Positions 35,292 through 44,681 of a stretch of 64,000 bases of DNA are shown piece by piece. Every line of letters begins with the position of its first letter. The stretch's first letter is position 1. The translations under genes and the position numbers were made by a program. The notes under the pieces are model-generated. The model searched no databases. It was not told the DNA's origin and worked only from the letters and a program-made list of their open reading frames with translations. The DNA comes from Bradyrhizobium sp. sBnM-33 (GTDB taxonomy: Bacteria > Pseudomonadota > Alphaproteobacteria > Rhizobiales > Xanthobacteraceae). Location of the stretch: assembly GCF_032917945.1 (NCBI RefSeq), contig NZ_CP136624.1, forward strand, positions 558,001-622,000, in the 5' to 3' direction.

Positions 35292-35547
35292 GCAAACCCT
35301 CCTGATTCGTGGCCGAATCTAGCACGCATGGGGCAAGTTGGGCCAAGGGGGGACCCGGCGGCGCATCGGGCCCACCGGTTTCGCGCAGGCCGAGAGGCGG
35401 CCGTTTCCCGATTTCGACCTCTTTTTGCCATCGAAGCGACCGCAGGCGAGCCTTCTAACAACAAACTTGCATGGCGATCTGTGATCAGCGCGGTCCCCTC
35501 TTATCGTCCTGGCGGCTGAATGCCGGCCCGGCGCAATGGAGCGTGCG

Positions 35548-35745
35548 ATGAGCGAAGTTGAGTTCGATCGAATTGTCGATGCTGTGCGGAAGGAAATCGC
35601 GCTGGCACCGGCGGCGAATTTGTTGACGGAGTTGCGGGCCTCCGAGGGGCGAGCAAAGGCCATGGGCGACAAGCCAGCATCCCGGCGCCAAGCTTCCTTC
35701 GCCAGGATTCGCCGCATTGGCGAGGGGCGGAAGCGATACAGGTAA
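35548..35745 (+). CDS. Small basic hypothetical protein, 65 residues
   Basis: The ATG at 35548 (residue 5 of the longest frame) has GGAGCG upstream. The product has an N-terminal helix (SEVEFDRIVDAVRKEIALA) and a very basic end (RRQASFARIRRIGEGRKRYR). No family is recognised. It lies 19 bases before the next small gene, so the two may be expressed together. Confidence 0.45.
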   Translation: MSEVEFDRIVDAVRKEIALAPAANLLTELRASEGRAKAMGDKPASRRQASFARIRRIGEGRKRYR

Positions 35746-35764
35746 GGCGATATAGGGTGTCTTG

Positions 35765-36034
35765 ATGGAACGATCAGTATTCGAAGTCGTGAAGGCGCCG
35801 CTGGGCTGGTCGGTGTTTGCCGACAACGTCAAGATTGGCGGCGTCTACGATTCGCGGGGCGCCGCCCTCGAGGCCGCCGTACTGGCCGCCTCCTATACCG
35901 TCAGCGACGGTGGCGGCGTCCAGATCAACGTGCCCGGCGCAGAGGAAGAGAAGCCGAGATGGGCCATAGCGTTCGACATTGCGAGTTCCATCCTCCCAGC
36001 GAGGAGCGGGCGCGAGCGAGGCAGTTCACGGTAA
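35765..36034 (+). CDS. Small hypothetical protein, 89 residues
   Basis: The protein begins ERSVFEVVKAPLGWSVFADN, continues KIGGVYDSRGAALEAAVLAAS and VSDGGGVQINVPG, a short alpha/beta pattern reminiscent of DUF2188-like domains of rhizobia. That resemblance is weak. An in-frame TTG lies one codon upstream. A terminator-like hairpin follows at 36146. Confidence 0.5.
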   Translation: MERSVFEVVKAPLGWSVFADNVKIGGVYDSRGAALEAAVLAASYTVSDGGGVQINVPGAEEEKPRWAIAFDIASSILPARSGRERGSSR

Positions 36035-36145
36035 AGCCCGCGTGAAGGCAATCGCTCGACTTTGACGGATAGCCTCCACTGGGGAGGACTTTCAAACTAG
36101 CATGAGCTTGTCCGCGCAGTTGCGAGCTATGCGTGGATCGACACT

Positions 36146-36180
36146 GGCCGCCGTCGGTTTTCCGCCGGCGGCCTTTCATT
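36146..36180 (+). terminator. Hairpin with T-rich tail
   Basis: GGCCGCC at 36146-36152 pairs with GGCGGCC at 36167-36173, followed by TTTCATTTTA. It would end the plus-strand unit of small genes and overlaps the stop codon of the convergent gene at 36176. Confidence 0.6.
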
Positions 36181-36751
36181 TTACATCGTCGAACGGCGAT
36201 ACCGCGGGGCTGCCGACGCGCATGCGCTTGATGCGGCGCACCGCCATCGGCGCGCCGTCGGACTGATACTGCAGCTCGTATTTCTTGCCGTTCCGGTCGA
36301 CGGCGGTGCAGGAGATAGAGGAAAGCTCAAGCGTCACGAAGTTTCCGACCTGCTTGCAGAGGCCAGCGGTCGATTCGACTGCCGGCACCGGCAGACCGTC
36401 GGCCTTCGGCCTGTCCTTGGTTTTCAACAGCATCCGGTCGATCGGCAATTCGTACAGATTGGCCTCCGGTCTCCGCCCGTTGTCGCCGGAAAACGTGATG
36501 ATATGGCTGTCGTCGCTGGGGTCCTCGAGGGCGACGGTAAAATTCGCCCTGCCTTCCTCCGTCTGGAAGAACGCAACCGCGCGGCAGGCAAAATCGCGTC
36601 CCGCCACTTTAAGCGTGCTGCATTTGCCGGACATCATCGCAAAAATAACGGTATCGGGCTCTTGCCGGTGAAGTTCGTCCGAGGCAGAGGCCGGCATTGC
36701 AATGAAAATGGTGGCGAGAGCGAAAACCCGCCGGCAAATGTTCATGGTCAT
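36176..36751 (-). CDS. Hypothetical secreted protein
   Basis: From the ATG at 36751 (another lies at 36745) a signal peptide is encoded (NICRRVFALATIFIAMPASA). The mature domain of about 170 residues contains GKCSTLKVAGRDFACRAVAFFQTEEGRANF, SGDNGRRPEANLYELP and SSISCTAVDRNGKKYEL. Four cysteines could form two disulphides. No named domain is recognised; the pattern suggests a periplasmic beta-rich protein. It is downstream of acdR on the same strand but separated by about 100 bases. Confidence 0.65.
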   Translation of the reverse strand: MTMNICRRVFALATIFIAMPASASDELHRQEPDTVIFAMMSGKCSTLKVAGRDFACRAVAFFQTEEGRANFTVALEDPSDDSHIITFSGDNGRRPEANLYELPIDRMLLKTKDRPKADGLPVPAVESTAGLCKQVGNFVTLELSSISCTAVDRNGKKYELQYQSDGAPMAVRRIKRMRVGSPAVSPFDDVK

Positions 36752-36853
36752 GCCCGGTTGATAGGACATGGCGCGCTGCCTGACCAGAGTCTCCGCAGGT
36801 TCCGGAAGAGCGCATCCGGGCAAGATGGGCCCGTCTTGCGGTGCCGAACACTA

Positions 36854-37318
36854 TCAGAAATCGAGCGGCGCGTTGTCGACGACCTCCTTCATGACGAAGA
36901 AGGTCCGGGTCTGGCGGACGCCCGGCAGCGCAATCAACTGTTCGCCATGAATGCGGTTGAAATCCTCCATATCGCCGACGCGGATCTTGAGGAAATAGTC
37001 GAAATCGCCCGCCACCAGATGGCAGTCGAGCACGAATTTGAGTTGCGCGATCGCCCGCTCGAAGGCGGCAAAGCTTTCCGGCGTGGAGCGGTCGAGCACG
37101 ACGCCGACCATGACGAGCGCACCCTTGCCGACTTTTCGTGGCGCCACCATCGCCCGGATCCCCGCTATGAACCCCTCGTCGAACAGGCGCTGGGTGCGGC
37201 GGTGACACGTTGCGGCACTGACACCGGCCGTTTCGGCCAGCTCGGCATTGGTCAGCCGGCCGCTATTTTGCAGCAAACGCAATATCTTAAGGTCGATACG
37301 GTCGAGTCTGCCGGGCAT
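36854..37318 (-). CDS. acdR: Lrp/AsnC-family regulator of ACC deaminase
   Basis: From the ATG at 37318 the product has 154 residues, the normal length of the family. An N-terminal helix-turn-helix (RIDLKILRLLQNSGRLTNAEL, AETAGVSAATCHRRTQRLF) precedes the RAM ligand-binding domain (GALVMVGVVLDRS, AGDFDYFLKIRVGDMEDF, ALPGVRQTRTFFVM). It is divergent from acdS, the arrangement known for AcdR, which activates acdS in response to ACC or leucine. The name rests on this position as well as the family. Confidence 0.85.
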   Translation of the reverse strand: MPGRLDRIDLKILRLLQNSGRLTNAELAETAGVSAATCHRRTQRLFDEGFIAGIRAMVAPRKVGKGALVMVGVVLDRSTPESFAAFERAIAQLKFVLDCHLVAGDFDYFLKIRVGDMEDFNRIHGEQLIALPGVRQTRTFFVMKEVVDNAPLDF

Positions 37319-37342
37319 GAAAGAATGTTCCGAAATTGTGCA

Positions 37343-37383
37343 GAATGGTGGTAGATGGTGCATCACAATCCCCGAATGGTGCA
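37343..37383. promoter_or_regulatory. Helically phased ATGGTG repeats in the acdR-acdS intergenic region
   Basis: ATGGTG occurs at 37345-37350, 37355-37360 and 37376-37381, spaced 10 and 21 bp, so all three face the same side of the helix. The last two continue with CA. The site is about 100 bp before acdS and 27 bp before acdR, fitting an Lrp-type binding region. Confidence 0.5.
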
Positions 37384-37478
37384 ATAACAACGCTAGCTGA
37401 GTTTCGATTTTGAAAGCACCTATCTGGAGCGCGGTGATAGGCATTCCCCGACATTCAGACCATCAACGGGGGATGACC

Positions 37479-38492
37479 ATGTTGGAGAAATTCGAACGCT
37501 ATCCGCTCACCTTCGGGCCTACGCACATCGAAAAGCTGGAGCGGCTCTCGAAGCATCTCGGCGGTCAGGTCGAACTCTACGCCAAGCGCGAGGACTGTAA
37601 TTCGGGGCTCGCCTTCGGCGGCAACAAGCTGCGCAAGCTCGAATACATCATTCCCGACGCGATCGCCTCCAACGCGGACACGCTGGTCTCTATCGGTGGC
37701 GTGCAGTCCAACCACACCCGTATGGTTGCGGCGGTCGCAGCCAAGATCGGCATGAAATGCCGCCTGGTGCAGGAAAGCTGGGTGCCGCATGAGGACGCGG
37801 TCTATGACCGGGTCGGCAACATCCTGCTCAGCCGCGTGATGGGCGCGGACGTACGGCTGGTGGATGAAGGTTTCGACATTGGCATCCGCCAGAGCTGGGA
37901 AGAGGCGATTGCAGATGTGAAGGCGAAGGGCGGCAAGCCCTATGCGATTCCCGCCGGTGCCTCCGTGCACAAATATGGCGGGCTCGGCTATGTCGGGTTT
38001 GCCGAAGAGGTTCGCGCGCAGGAGAAAGAGCTTGGCTTTGCCTTCGATTACATCGTGGTCTGCACGGTCACCGGCTCGACCCATGCCGGCATGCTGGTCG
38101 GATTTGCCAAGGACGGCCGCGCCCGCAAGGTGATCGGCATCGACGCATCCTTCACCCCGGCGCAGACCAAGGCCCAGGTGCTCGAGATCGCCCGCAACAC
38201 CGCAAATCTCGTCGAGTTGGGTCAGCAGATCGTCGAGGACGACGTCGTCCTGATCGAGGACTATGCCTATCCGGCCTATGGCGTTCCGTCGGAAGAAACC
38301 AAGCAGGCCATCCGGCTCTGCGCGCGGCTCGAAGGCATGATCACCGATCCCGTTTACGAGGGAAAATCGATGCAGGGCATGATCGACCTCGTGAACAAGG
38401 GCTATTTCCCGAAGGGATCGAAAGTGCTCTACGCCCATCTTGGCGGCGCGCCCGCGATCAACGGCTACGCTTACACCTTCCGCAACGGATGA
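37479..38492 (+). CDS. acdS: 1-aminocyclopropane-1-carboxylate deaminase
   Basis: A PLP enzyme that opens ACC, the plant ethylene precursor, to 2-oxobutanoate and ammonia; rhizobia use it to lower ethylene around roots. At 337 residues it matches the family. The PLP lysine is K50 in [24 protein letters not shown] and the phosphate loop [12 protein letters not shown] follow. The Glu in [10 protein letters not shown] and the Leu in YAHLGGAPA match the residues that separate true ACC deaminases from D-cysteine desulfhydrases. The ATG at 37479 is supported by GGGGG upstream; 37473 is an alternative. Confidence 0.95.
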   Translation: MLEKFERYPLTFGPTHIEKLERLSKHLGGQVELYAKREDCNSGLAFGGNKLRKLEYIIPDAIASNADTLVSIGGVQSNHTRMVAAVAAKIGMKCRLVQESWVPHEDAVYDRVGNILLSRVMGADVRLVDEGFDIGIRQSWEEAIADVKAKGGKPYAIPAGASVHKYGGLGYVGFAEEVRAQEKELGFAFDYIVVCTVTGSTHAGMLVGFAKDGRARKVIGIDASFTPAQTKAQVLEIARNTANLVELGQQIVEDDVVLIEDYAYPAYGVPSEETKQAIRLCARLEGMITDPVYEGKSMQGMIDLVNKGYFPKGSKVLYAHLGGAPAINGYAYTFRNG

Positions 38493-38501
38493 GCTCGAGA
38501 C

Positions 38502-40364
38502 TTACTTGTCCGCCGCTCGCACCACCGCTAGCAATTCGTCCCCGTAATGTTCGAGCTTCTTGTCGCCAATGCCGGGAATATCGCGAAGCGCGTTCAGCGT
38601 CGCCGGCCGTGCGGCGGCGATGCCGTCGAGCGTGGAATCATGCAGCACGACATAGGCCGGCACGCCTCGCTGGCGCGCGATCTCCGAGCGCCATGCGCGA
38701 AGCGCGGCCTGCAGGCCGGCATCGGCGGGCTTGGTTTCGGCGCGCGGCGCGAGATCGCCACGCCTTGATTTGGCGCGGCTGGCGCGAATGCGGGTGCCGG
38801 GCGCCGCCTCGCGCAGCATCACCTCGGTCTCGCCTTTGAGGACGCCGCGCGCGCTCTCCGTCAGCTTAAGTGCACCAAAGGCTTCGCTGTCCGCCTTGAG
38901 GTGACCCATCGCGACCAGTTGCCGGATCACGGCACGCCACTGCTTCTCGTTGAGATCACGGCCGATGCCGAACACGGACAGCTTGTCGTGCCCGAACTGC
39001 GTGACCTTCTCGGTTATGCGGCCGACGAGTACGTCAATCAGATGCATGGCGCCGAACCTCTGCCCGGTGCGGTAGGCACAGGACAACAGTTTTTGCGCAG
39101 CGACCTTGCCGTCGCGAAGCTGCGGCGGCGACAGGCAGTTGTCGCAATTGCCGCAATTGGTCGAGGTGACGGCCTCGCCGAAATAGCCGAGCAGGCGGCT
39201 GCGTCGGCAGCCGGCGGTTTCCGCCAGCGCGACCAGCGCGTCGAGCTTGCCGATCGAGATGCGCTTGAACGCATCGGAGCCGGTGGACTCGTCGATCATG
39301 CGGCGCTGCTGCACGATATCGGTCAGGCCATAGGCCATCCAGGCGCTGGACGGCTTGCCGTCGCGCCCGGCACGGCCGGTTTCCTGATAGTAGGCCTCGA
39401 TGCTTTTCGGCAGATCGAGATGTGCGACGAAGCGTACGTCCGGCTTGTCGATGCCCATGCCGAACGCGATGGTGGCGACGATGACGATGCCGTCCTCGTT
39501 GATGAAACGATCCTGGTTGCGGGCACGAATGCCGGCGTCGAGACCGGCGTGATAGGGCAGGGCCGGAATGCCGGAGTTGCTCAGCGCTTCGGCGGTATCC
39601 TCGACCTTGGCGCGCGATAGGCAATAGACGATGCCGGCATCGCCGGCGTGACGCTCGGTAATGAATGCCTTGAGCTGGGCCGGCGCGTTCTGCTTCTCGA
39701 CGATCTCGTAGCGGATGTTCGGGCGGTCGAAACTCGAGATGAAGTTCGGTGCGCCTGATAGCCCCAGCCGGGTCACGATCTCCTTGCGTGTCATCTCGTC
39801 GGCGGTTGCCGTCAGCGCAATGCGTGGCACGTCGGGAAAGCGCTCCGCCAGTACGGAGAGGCCGATATATTCGGGGCGGAAATCGTGCCCCCATTGCGAC
39901 ACGCAATGCGCCTCGTCGATCGCAAACAGCGCGATATTCGCTTGGCCGAGCAGGGAAAGGCAGCGCGGCGTCAACAGCCGTTCCGGCGCGACATAGAGCA
40001 GGTCGAGGTCGCCGGCCAATAGCCGCCGCTCGACTTCCGACGCCTCGTCGAATGACAGCGTCGAGTTCAGCACGGCCGCGTTGACGCCGGCCTCCAGAAG
40101 CCCCGCGACCTGGTCGCGCATCAGCGCGATCAGCGGCGACACCACGATGCCGCAGCCCTCGCGCAACAACGACGGCAACTGGTAGCACAGCGACTTGCCG
40201 CCGCCGGTCGGCATCAGCACCAGGCAATTGCCGCCGTCGGTCACGTGCCGGACGATTTCTTCCTGTGCGCCGCGGAAGGCGGGCAGGCCGAACACGGAAT
40301 TCAGGACAGACAGCGCATCGGGGACATTGCCGGATTCAGGGCGCCGGGCTGCGGGAGCAGGCAT
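38502..40364 (-). CDS. recQ: ATP-dependent DNA helicase RecQ
   Basis: A 3'-5' superfamily 2 helicase for recombination and fork repair. Motif I MPTGGGKS (residues 51-58), the DEAH box at 150-153 followed by the RecQ-specific loop [13 protein letters not shown], and motif [14 protein letters not shown] are all present. The zinc-binding RQC part shows CR, then CGNCDNC. An HRDC domain closes the protein ([20 protein letters not shown]). Length of 620 residues is typical. It ends nine bases from the end of acdS on the opposite strand. Confidence 0.95.
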   Translation of the reverse strand: MPAPAARRPESGNVPDALSVLNSVFGLPAFRGAQEEIVRHVTDGGNCLVLMPTGGGKSLCYQLPSLLREGCGIVVSPLIALMRDQVAGLLEAGVNAAVLNSTLSFDEASEVERRLLAGDLDLLYVAPERLLTPRCLSLLGQANIALFAIDEAHCVSQWGHDFRPEYIGLSVLAERFPDVPRIALTATADEMTRKEIVTRLGLSGAPNFISSFDRPNIRYEIVEKQNAPAQLKAFITERHAGDAGIVYCLSRAKVEDTAEALSNSGIPALPYHAGLDAGIRARNQDRFINEDGIVIVATIAFGMGIDKPDVRFVAHLDLPKSIEAYYQETGRAGRDGKPSSAWMAYGLTDIVQQRRMIDESTGSDAFKRISIGKLDALVALAETAGCRRSRLLGYFGEAVTSTNCGNCDNCLSPPQLRDGKVAAQKLLSCAYRTGQRFGAMHLIDVLVGRITEKVTQFGHDKLSVFGIGRDLNEKQWRAVIRQLVAMGHLKADSEAFGALKLTESARGVLKGETEVMLREAAPGTRIRASRAKSRRGDLAPRAETKPADAGLQAALRAWRSEIARQRGVPAYVVLHDSTLDGIAAARPATLNALRDIPGIGDKKLEHYGDELLAVVRAADK

Positions 40365-40606
40365 GGGAGTGAGGTCGTCCGGTTGAAGGCGTGTGGCGCC
40401 AGGCTTTTGGGGGAGCTACCGAAAATTGAACGGATCCAATAGGCCAAAAACATCGTGGCAAGTCTATGCCTGATTTGATGTTCCCGTGGCGTGTTCAGCA
40501 ATGGCAGCAAGGGGTCAACTGCCGGTGATCGGCGCGTCCGGGGCGAACGACGGAGGGAGATTTGTGTTAGAAGGCAACCCAAGTAACAAAAATCCGAGAC
40601 GAGAGC

Positions 40607-41959
40607 ATGCGGGTATCGGCGCGGATCATCGCGGGTATCGTTGCCGCCTTGCTGATCGCTGCCGCCGTCGCGGCCTTTGCAATTGCGTGGCGCCCGCAAA
40701 TCGCGGCAATCGATCCTCCCGACCCGCAATCCTTCGATATTGATCTCGTCAAGCGAGGCCGCGACCTGGCGGCGATTGGCAATTGCAGCGATTGCCATAC
40801 GCCGCGCGGGGCTAAGAACTTTGCCGGCGGCCTGCCGGTGCCGACCCCGTTCGGCACAATCTATTCCACCAACATCACGCCGGAGCCGGAGACGGGAATC
40901 GGCCGATGGTCGGAAGCGGCATTCCGCCGCGCGATGCGGTCCGGCGTCAACCGTGAAGGCCAGCACCTTTATCCGACATTCCCATACGACCACTTCACCA
41001 ACGTCAGCGATGAGGACGACCGGGCGCTCTATGCCTTCCTGATGACGCGGCAGCCGGTTCGCGCAGCAGCACGCGAAAACCAGCTTTCTTTCCCGTTCAA
41101 CCAGCGGCTCGCCATCGCGGGATGGAAATTGCTTTTCCTTCGCCACGACACCTATCGGCCTGATCCGAAGCAGAGCGCCGAGTGGAACCGCGGTGCCTAT
41201 CTGGTCGAAGGGCTCGCCCATTGCGGCGCCTGCCATACGCCACGAAATGCGCTGGGCGCGGAGCGCGTCAGCGCACGGTTTGCCGGCGGCGATGTCGATG
41301 ACTGGCACGCCTATGCGATCAACGACCAGTCCCGCTCACCCGTGCCCTGGACCGCCGATGCATTGTTCACCTATTTGCGTGAAGGCTGGCATCCCGATCA
41401 TGGCACTGCGCGCGGACCGATGGCGAAGGTGGTCAGCAACCTGTCCTCGGTGCCGGCAAGCGACGTCCGCGCCATCGCGATCTATATGGCCAGCGTTTCC
41501 GGTACACCGACGTCTGGCCGCACGGGACCAAGCGAGGCTGCCTTGGCGCGCGGCAAAGCGGCTTCGCAGGCAAACCCCGTTGGCGCGTCGATTTACACTG
41601 CCGCCTGCGCGTCATGCCACGAGAGCGGCAGGCCGCTTCCTTATGGCGGAGTCGATCTCGGCCTCAGCACCGCGATCTCAAGCCCCGATCCGCGCAATCT
41701 CGCCAACATCGTGCTGTCAGGCATTGACGCGGTGGAAGGCGAGCGCAGCCCGATCATGCCGGGCTTTGCCGCCAGCATGAACGATGATCAGGCTTCGGCC
41801 TTGCTGAACTATTTGCGGGCGCGGTTCAGCAACCAGCCGGCATGGACCGATATCAAAAAGACCATCGCAGAAGCACGACGCACGCAGACCGTATTTCTTC
41901 AGACATCGCCCGCGCCGCGTAACGCGCCTGCCGACCCTCAGCAGCGAGAAAAGCCATGA
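40607..41959 (+). CDS. Membrane-anchored tri-haem cytochrome c of a molybdenum hydroxylase
   Basis: A 450-residue c-type cytochrome with an N-terminal hydrophobic anchor or signal (residues about 5-28) and three haem sites: CSDCH (60-64), CGACH in the middle and CASCH in the last third. This resembles the cytochrome subunit of periplasmic alcohol, aldehyde or nicotinate dehydrogenases. It would take electrons from the two downstream subunits to the respiratory chain. Its stop overlaps the next start by four bases (ATGA at 41956-41959), so it is the first gene of a coupled operon. Confidence 0.9.
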   Translation: MRVSARIIAGIVAALLIAAAVAAFAIAWRPQIAAIDPPDPQSFDIDLVKRGRDLAAIGNCSDCHTPRGAKNFAGGLPVPTPFGTIYSTNITPEPETGIGRWSEAAFRRAMRSGVNREGQHLYPTFPYDHFTNVSDEDDRALYAFLMTRQPVRAAARENQLSFPFNQRLAIAGWKLLFLRHDTYRPDPKQSAEWNRGAYLVEGLAHCGACHTPRNALGAERVSARFAGGDVDDWHAYAINDQSRSPVPWTADALFTYLREGWHPDHGTARGPMAKVVSNLSSVPASDVRAIAIYMASVSGTPTSGRTGPSEAALARGKAASQANPVGASIYTAACASCHESGRPLPYGGVDLGLSTAISSPDPRNLANIVLSGIDAVEGERSPIMPGFAASMNDDQASALLNYLRARFSNQPAWTDIKKTIAEARRTQTVFLQTSPAPRNAPADPQQREKP

Positions 41960-42453
41960 TGACATTGAAGGTCAACGGCCGCGAGCATCAGGTCGACGCA
42001 GAGCCGGATACGCCGCTGCTCTACGTGCTGCGCGACGACCTCAAGCTCAATGCCGCCAAGTTCGGCTGCGGGTTAGGACAATGCGGCTCGTGCACGGTAA
42101 TCGTGGACGGCAAGGCGGTGCTGTCCTGCGTCGTGCCGATGGTGCTGCTCGAAGGCAAGCAGGTAACGACGCTTGAGGGTCTTGGCACGATCGCCGAGCC
42201 CGCGCCGATCCAGCGGGCGTTCATGGAACAGCAGGCAGCACAATGCGGCTATTGCATCCCGGGAATGATGATGCGGGCGCAGGCCTTGCTGCAGAAGAAT
42301 TCGAAGCCGACTGACGAGCAGATTCGCGCCGAGCTCGAACCGCATCTCTGCCGCTGTGGCACCCATATGCGGATCCTGCGTGCGGTGCACCGCGCGGCGC
42401 GGCTGATGGACACGGCGGAAGCGTCACCGGCAGCGAACGGGAGCGCCCGATGA
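41956..42453 (+). CDS. 2Fe-2S subunit of a xanthine oxidase-family dehydrogenase
   Basis: A 165-residue electron-transfer subunit. The plant-type 2Fe-2S cluster ligands are C38, C43, C46 and C58 (KFGCGLGQCGSC, VLSC); the second cluster uses C97, C100, C132 and C134 (AQCGYC, HLCRCG). This matches isoquinoline 1-oxidoreductase alpha (IorA) and NicA types. It has no signal peptide, so it is probably exported together with the Tat-carrying partner. It is translationally coupled on both sides by ATGA overlaps. Confidence 0.92.
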   Translation: MMTLKVNGREHQVDAEPDTPLLYVLRDDLKLNAAKFGCGLGQCGSCTVIVDGKAVLSCVVPMVLLEGKQVTTLEGLGTIAEPAPIQRAFMEQQAAQCGYCIPGMMMRAQALLQKNSKPTDEQIRAELEPHLCRCGTHMRILRAVHRAARLMDTAEASPAANGSAR

Positions 42454-44675
42454 GTGCCGCCGTCATTATCGATCGCCGGCGCGTATTGGCAGGCGGCGGC
42501 GCGCTGATCGTCAGCTTCTCGCTCGGCAACGCCTTGGCACAGCAACAAGGCGCGCCGCCTGCCGCACCGAGCCCGCCCGGCAGCTTGAAAGCATCGCCCT
42601 ATCTCGACGCGTGGATCCGCATCGATGCTAGTGGCGTCGAGGTGTTCACCGGCAAGGCCGAACTCGGCCAGGGCTTCAAGACGGCTTTTCAGCAGATTGC
42701 GGCTGAGGAGCTCGATGTTGCCTTTGAATCCCTCAAGGTGACGACGGCGGACACGCGTCTGACCGCGAACGAAGGCTATACAGCCGGCAGCAACTCCATG
42801 AAGGACAGCGGCACCGCAATCCAGAACGCGGCGGCACAGGTTCGCGCGCTGCTGATTGCAGAAGCGGCGCGGCGGCTTGATCTGCCGGCCGAGAACCTGC
42901 GCACGGCAGACGGCGCGGTGATCGCGCCGGATGGCAAGCGCCTGTCGTATGGTGAACTCGTCGCAGGCGAGATGTTGCATGTTCAGGCACAGCCGACGTC
43001 CAAATTGAAGGACCCGGCGACATTCAAGGTGATCGGCCGGCCTGTGCCGCGCGTCGACATCCCTGCCAAGGTGACCGGAGGGACGGCCTATGTTCAAGAC
43101 ATGCGGCTGCCCGGGATGGTGCATGCCCGCGTCGTGCGGCCGCCGAGCTACGGCGCGCAACTGACCGAATGCGATACCGCCGCCGTCGAGAAACTGCCCG
43201 GCGTCGTCAAGGTCGTGCGTGACGGCAATTTCCTGGCCGTGGTCGCAGAAAAGGAATTCCAGTCGATCAAGGCGATGAACGCGCTTGCCGCTGCCGCCAA
43301 ATGGAAGGAAACCGCAAGCCTGCCGAAACAGGATGATCTGCTTAACGTGTTGACCAGCCTGCCTTCGCAGGCCACGACGATCTTCGAGCGCAGCAATGCT
43401 CCCGCGGCGGTCCACAAGACCATCGAGGCGACCTATACGCGGCCATATCAGGCGCATGGATCGATCGGGCCGTCCTGCGCTGTCGCACAATTCGTCGACG
43501 GCGCGATGACGGTGTGGACGCATACGCAAGGCGTCTTCCCCGATCGCCAAGCCATCGCCGAAATGCTGCGTATGCCGCCGGCCAGCGTTCGCCTGATCCA
43601 TGTCGAAGGCTCGGGCTGCTATGGCCACAACGGCGCTGACGATGCCGCGGCCGACGCCGCGTTGATCGCCCGTGCATTACCCGGCCGACCCGTTCGCGTG
43701 CACTGGACGCGCGAACAGGAACATGCCTGGGAGCCGTTCGGCCCGGCCATGGTGACGAAGCTCAAGGCCTCACTTGACGGCAATGGCAAAATTGCCGACT
43801 GGAATTTCGATGTCTGGAGCAATACGCATTCGATGCGGCCGGGCGGCGCTGGATCGTTGCTGGCGGCGCAGCACATGGCGCAGCCGTTTGCCGTGCCGGC
43901 TCCCAGGCCGTTGCCGCTGCCGGAAGGCGGCGGTGATCGCAACGCAATCCCGTTCTACAATTTCCCCAATGCGCGCGTGGTGCATCACTTCATTCCCGCG
44001 ATGCCGTTGCGGATTTCGGCGATGCGGGCGCTCGGCGCCTACCACAATGTGTTCTCGATCGAGAGCTTTGTCGACGAGCTTGCCATTCTCGCCGGCGCCG
44101 ATCCGGTCGAGTTCAGATTGAAACATCTCGACGATCAGCGCGGCCGCGACGTGGTCGAAAAGGCCGCGCAAGCGTTCGGATGGAAGCCTGATCAGAAGCC
44201 GCCGCCGGATCACGGCTACGGCTTTGCCTTTGCGCGGTACAAGAATCTGGCGGCCTATTGCGCCGTCGCTTCCGAAGTGGAGGTGAACCGCGAGACCGGC
44301 CGCCCGCGCCTGGTGCGTGCGGTGGCAGCGGTCGATAGCGGGCAGGTGGTCAATCCGGACGGATTGATCAACCAGATCGAAGGCGCAATCGTGCAGTCGA
44401 TGAGCTGGACGCTGTATGAGAGCGTTACGTTCGACGACACCAGGATCACCAGCATCGACTGGCAGACCTATCCGATCCTGCGTTTCAGTTCAGCGCCCGA
44501 AAGCATCGAGGTTCATATCATCGACCGGCCGGGGCAGCCGTTCCTCGGCAGCGGCGAAACCGGGCAGGGCCCGGCGGCGGCCTCGATTGCAAACGCCATC
44601 GCCAACGCGACCGGAAAGCGACTGCGCAATTTGCCGCTGACGCGCAAGCGCATCAAGGAAGCGATCGATGCGTGA
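42450..44675 (+). CDS. Molybdopterin-binding subunit of a xanthine oxidase-family dehydrogenase
   Basis: A 741-residue catalytic subunit like IorB, fused from two aldehyde oxidase-type domains. It begins with a Tat-type signal (IIDRRRVLAGGGALIVSFSL, cut after ALA). Family features include AELGQGFKTAFQQIAAEEL, GYTAGSNSMKDSG, IEGAIVQSMSW and the late LGSGETGQGP, whose glutamate is the expected base beside molybdenum. The enzyme hydroxylates an N-heterocycle or oxidises an aldehyde with water as oxygen source in the periplasm. The substrate is not identifiable. It ends six bases from the convergent VWA gene. Confidence 0.92.
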   Translation: MSAAVIIDRRRVLAGGGALIVSFSLGNALAQQQGAPPAAPSPPGSLKASPYLDAWIRIDASGVEVFTGKAELGQGFKTAFQQIAAEELDVAFESLKVTTADTRLTANEGYTAGSNSMKDSGTAIQNAAAQVRALLIAEAARRLDLPAENLRTADGAVIAPDGKRLSYGELVAGEMLHVQAQPTSKLKDPATFKVIGRPVPRVDIPAKVTGGTAYVQDMRLPGMVHARVVRPPSYGAQLTECDTAAVEKLPGVVKVVRDGNFLAVVAEKEFQSIKAMNALAAAAKWKETASLPKQDDLLNVLTSLPSQATTIFERSNAPAAVHKTIEATYTRPYQAHGSIGPSCAVAQFVDGAMTVWTHTQGVFPDRQAIAEMLRMPPASVRLIHVEGSGCYGHNGADDAAADAALIARALPGRPVRVHWTREQEHAWEPFGPAMVTKLKASLDGNGKIADWNFDVWSNTHSMRPGGAGSLLAAQHMAQPFAVPAPRPLPLPEGGGDRNAIPFYNFPNARVVHHFIPAMPLRISAMRALGAYHNVFSIESFVDELAILAGADPVEFRLKHLDDQRGRDVVEKAAQAFGWKPDQKPPPDHGYGFAFARYKNLAAYCAVASEVEVNRETGRPRLVRAVAAVDSGQVVNPDGLINQIEGAIVQSMSWTLYESVTFDDTRITSIDWQTYPILRFSSAPESIEVHIIDRPGQPFLGSGETGQGPAAASIANAIANATGKRLRNLPLTRKRIKEAIDA

Positions 44676-44681
44676 AGGCGG

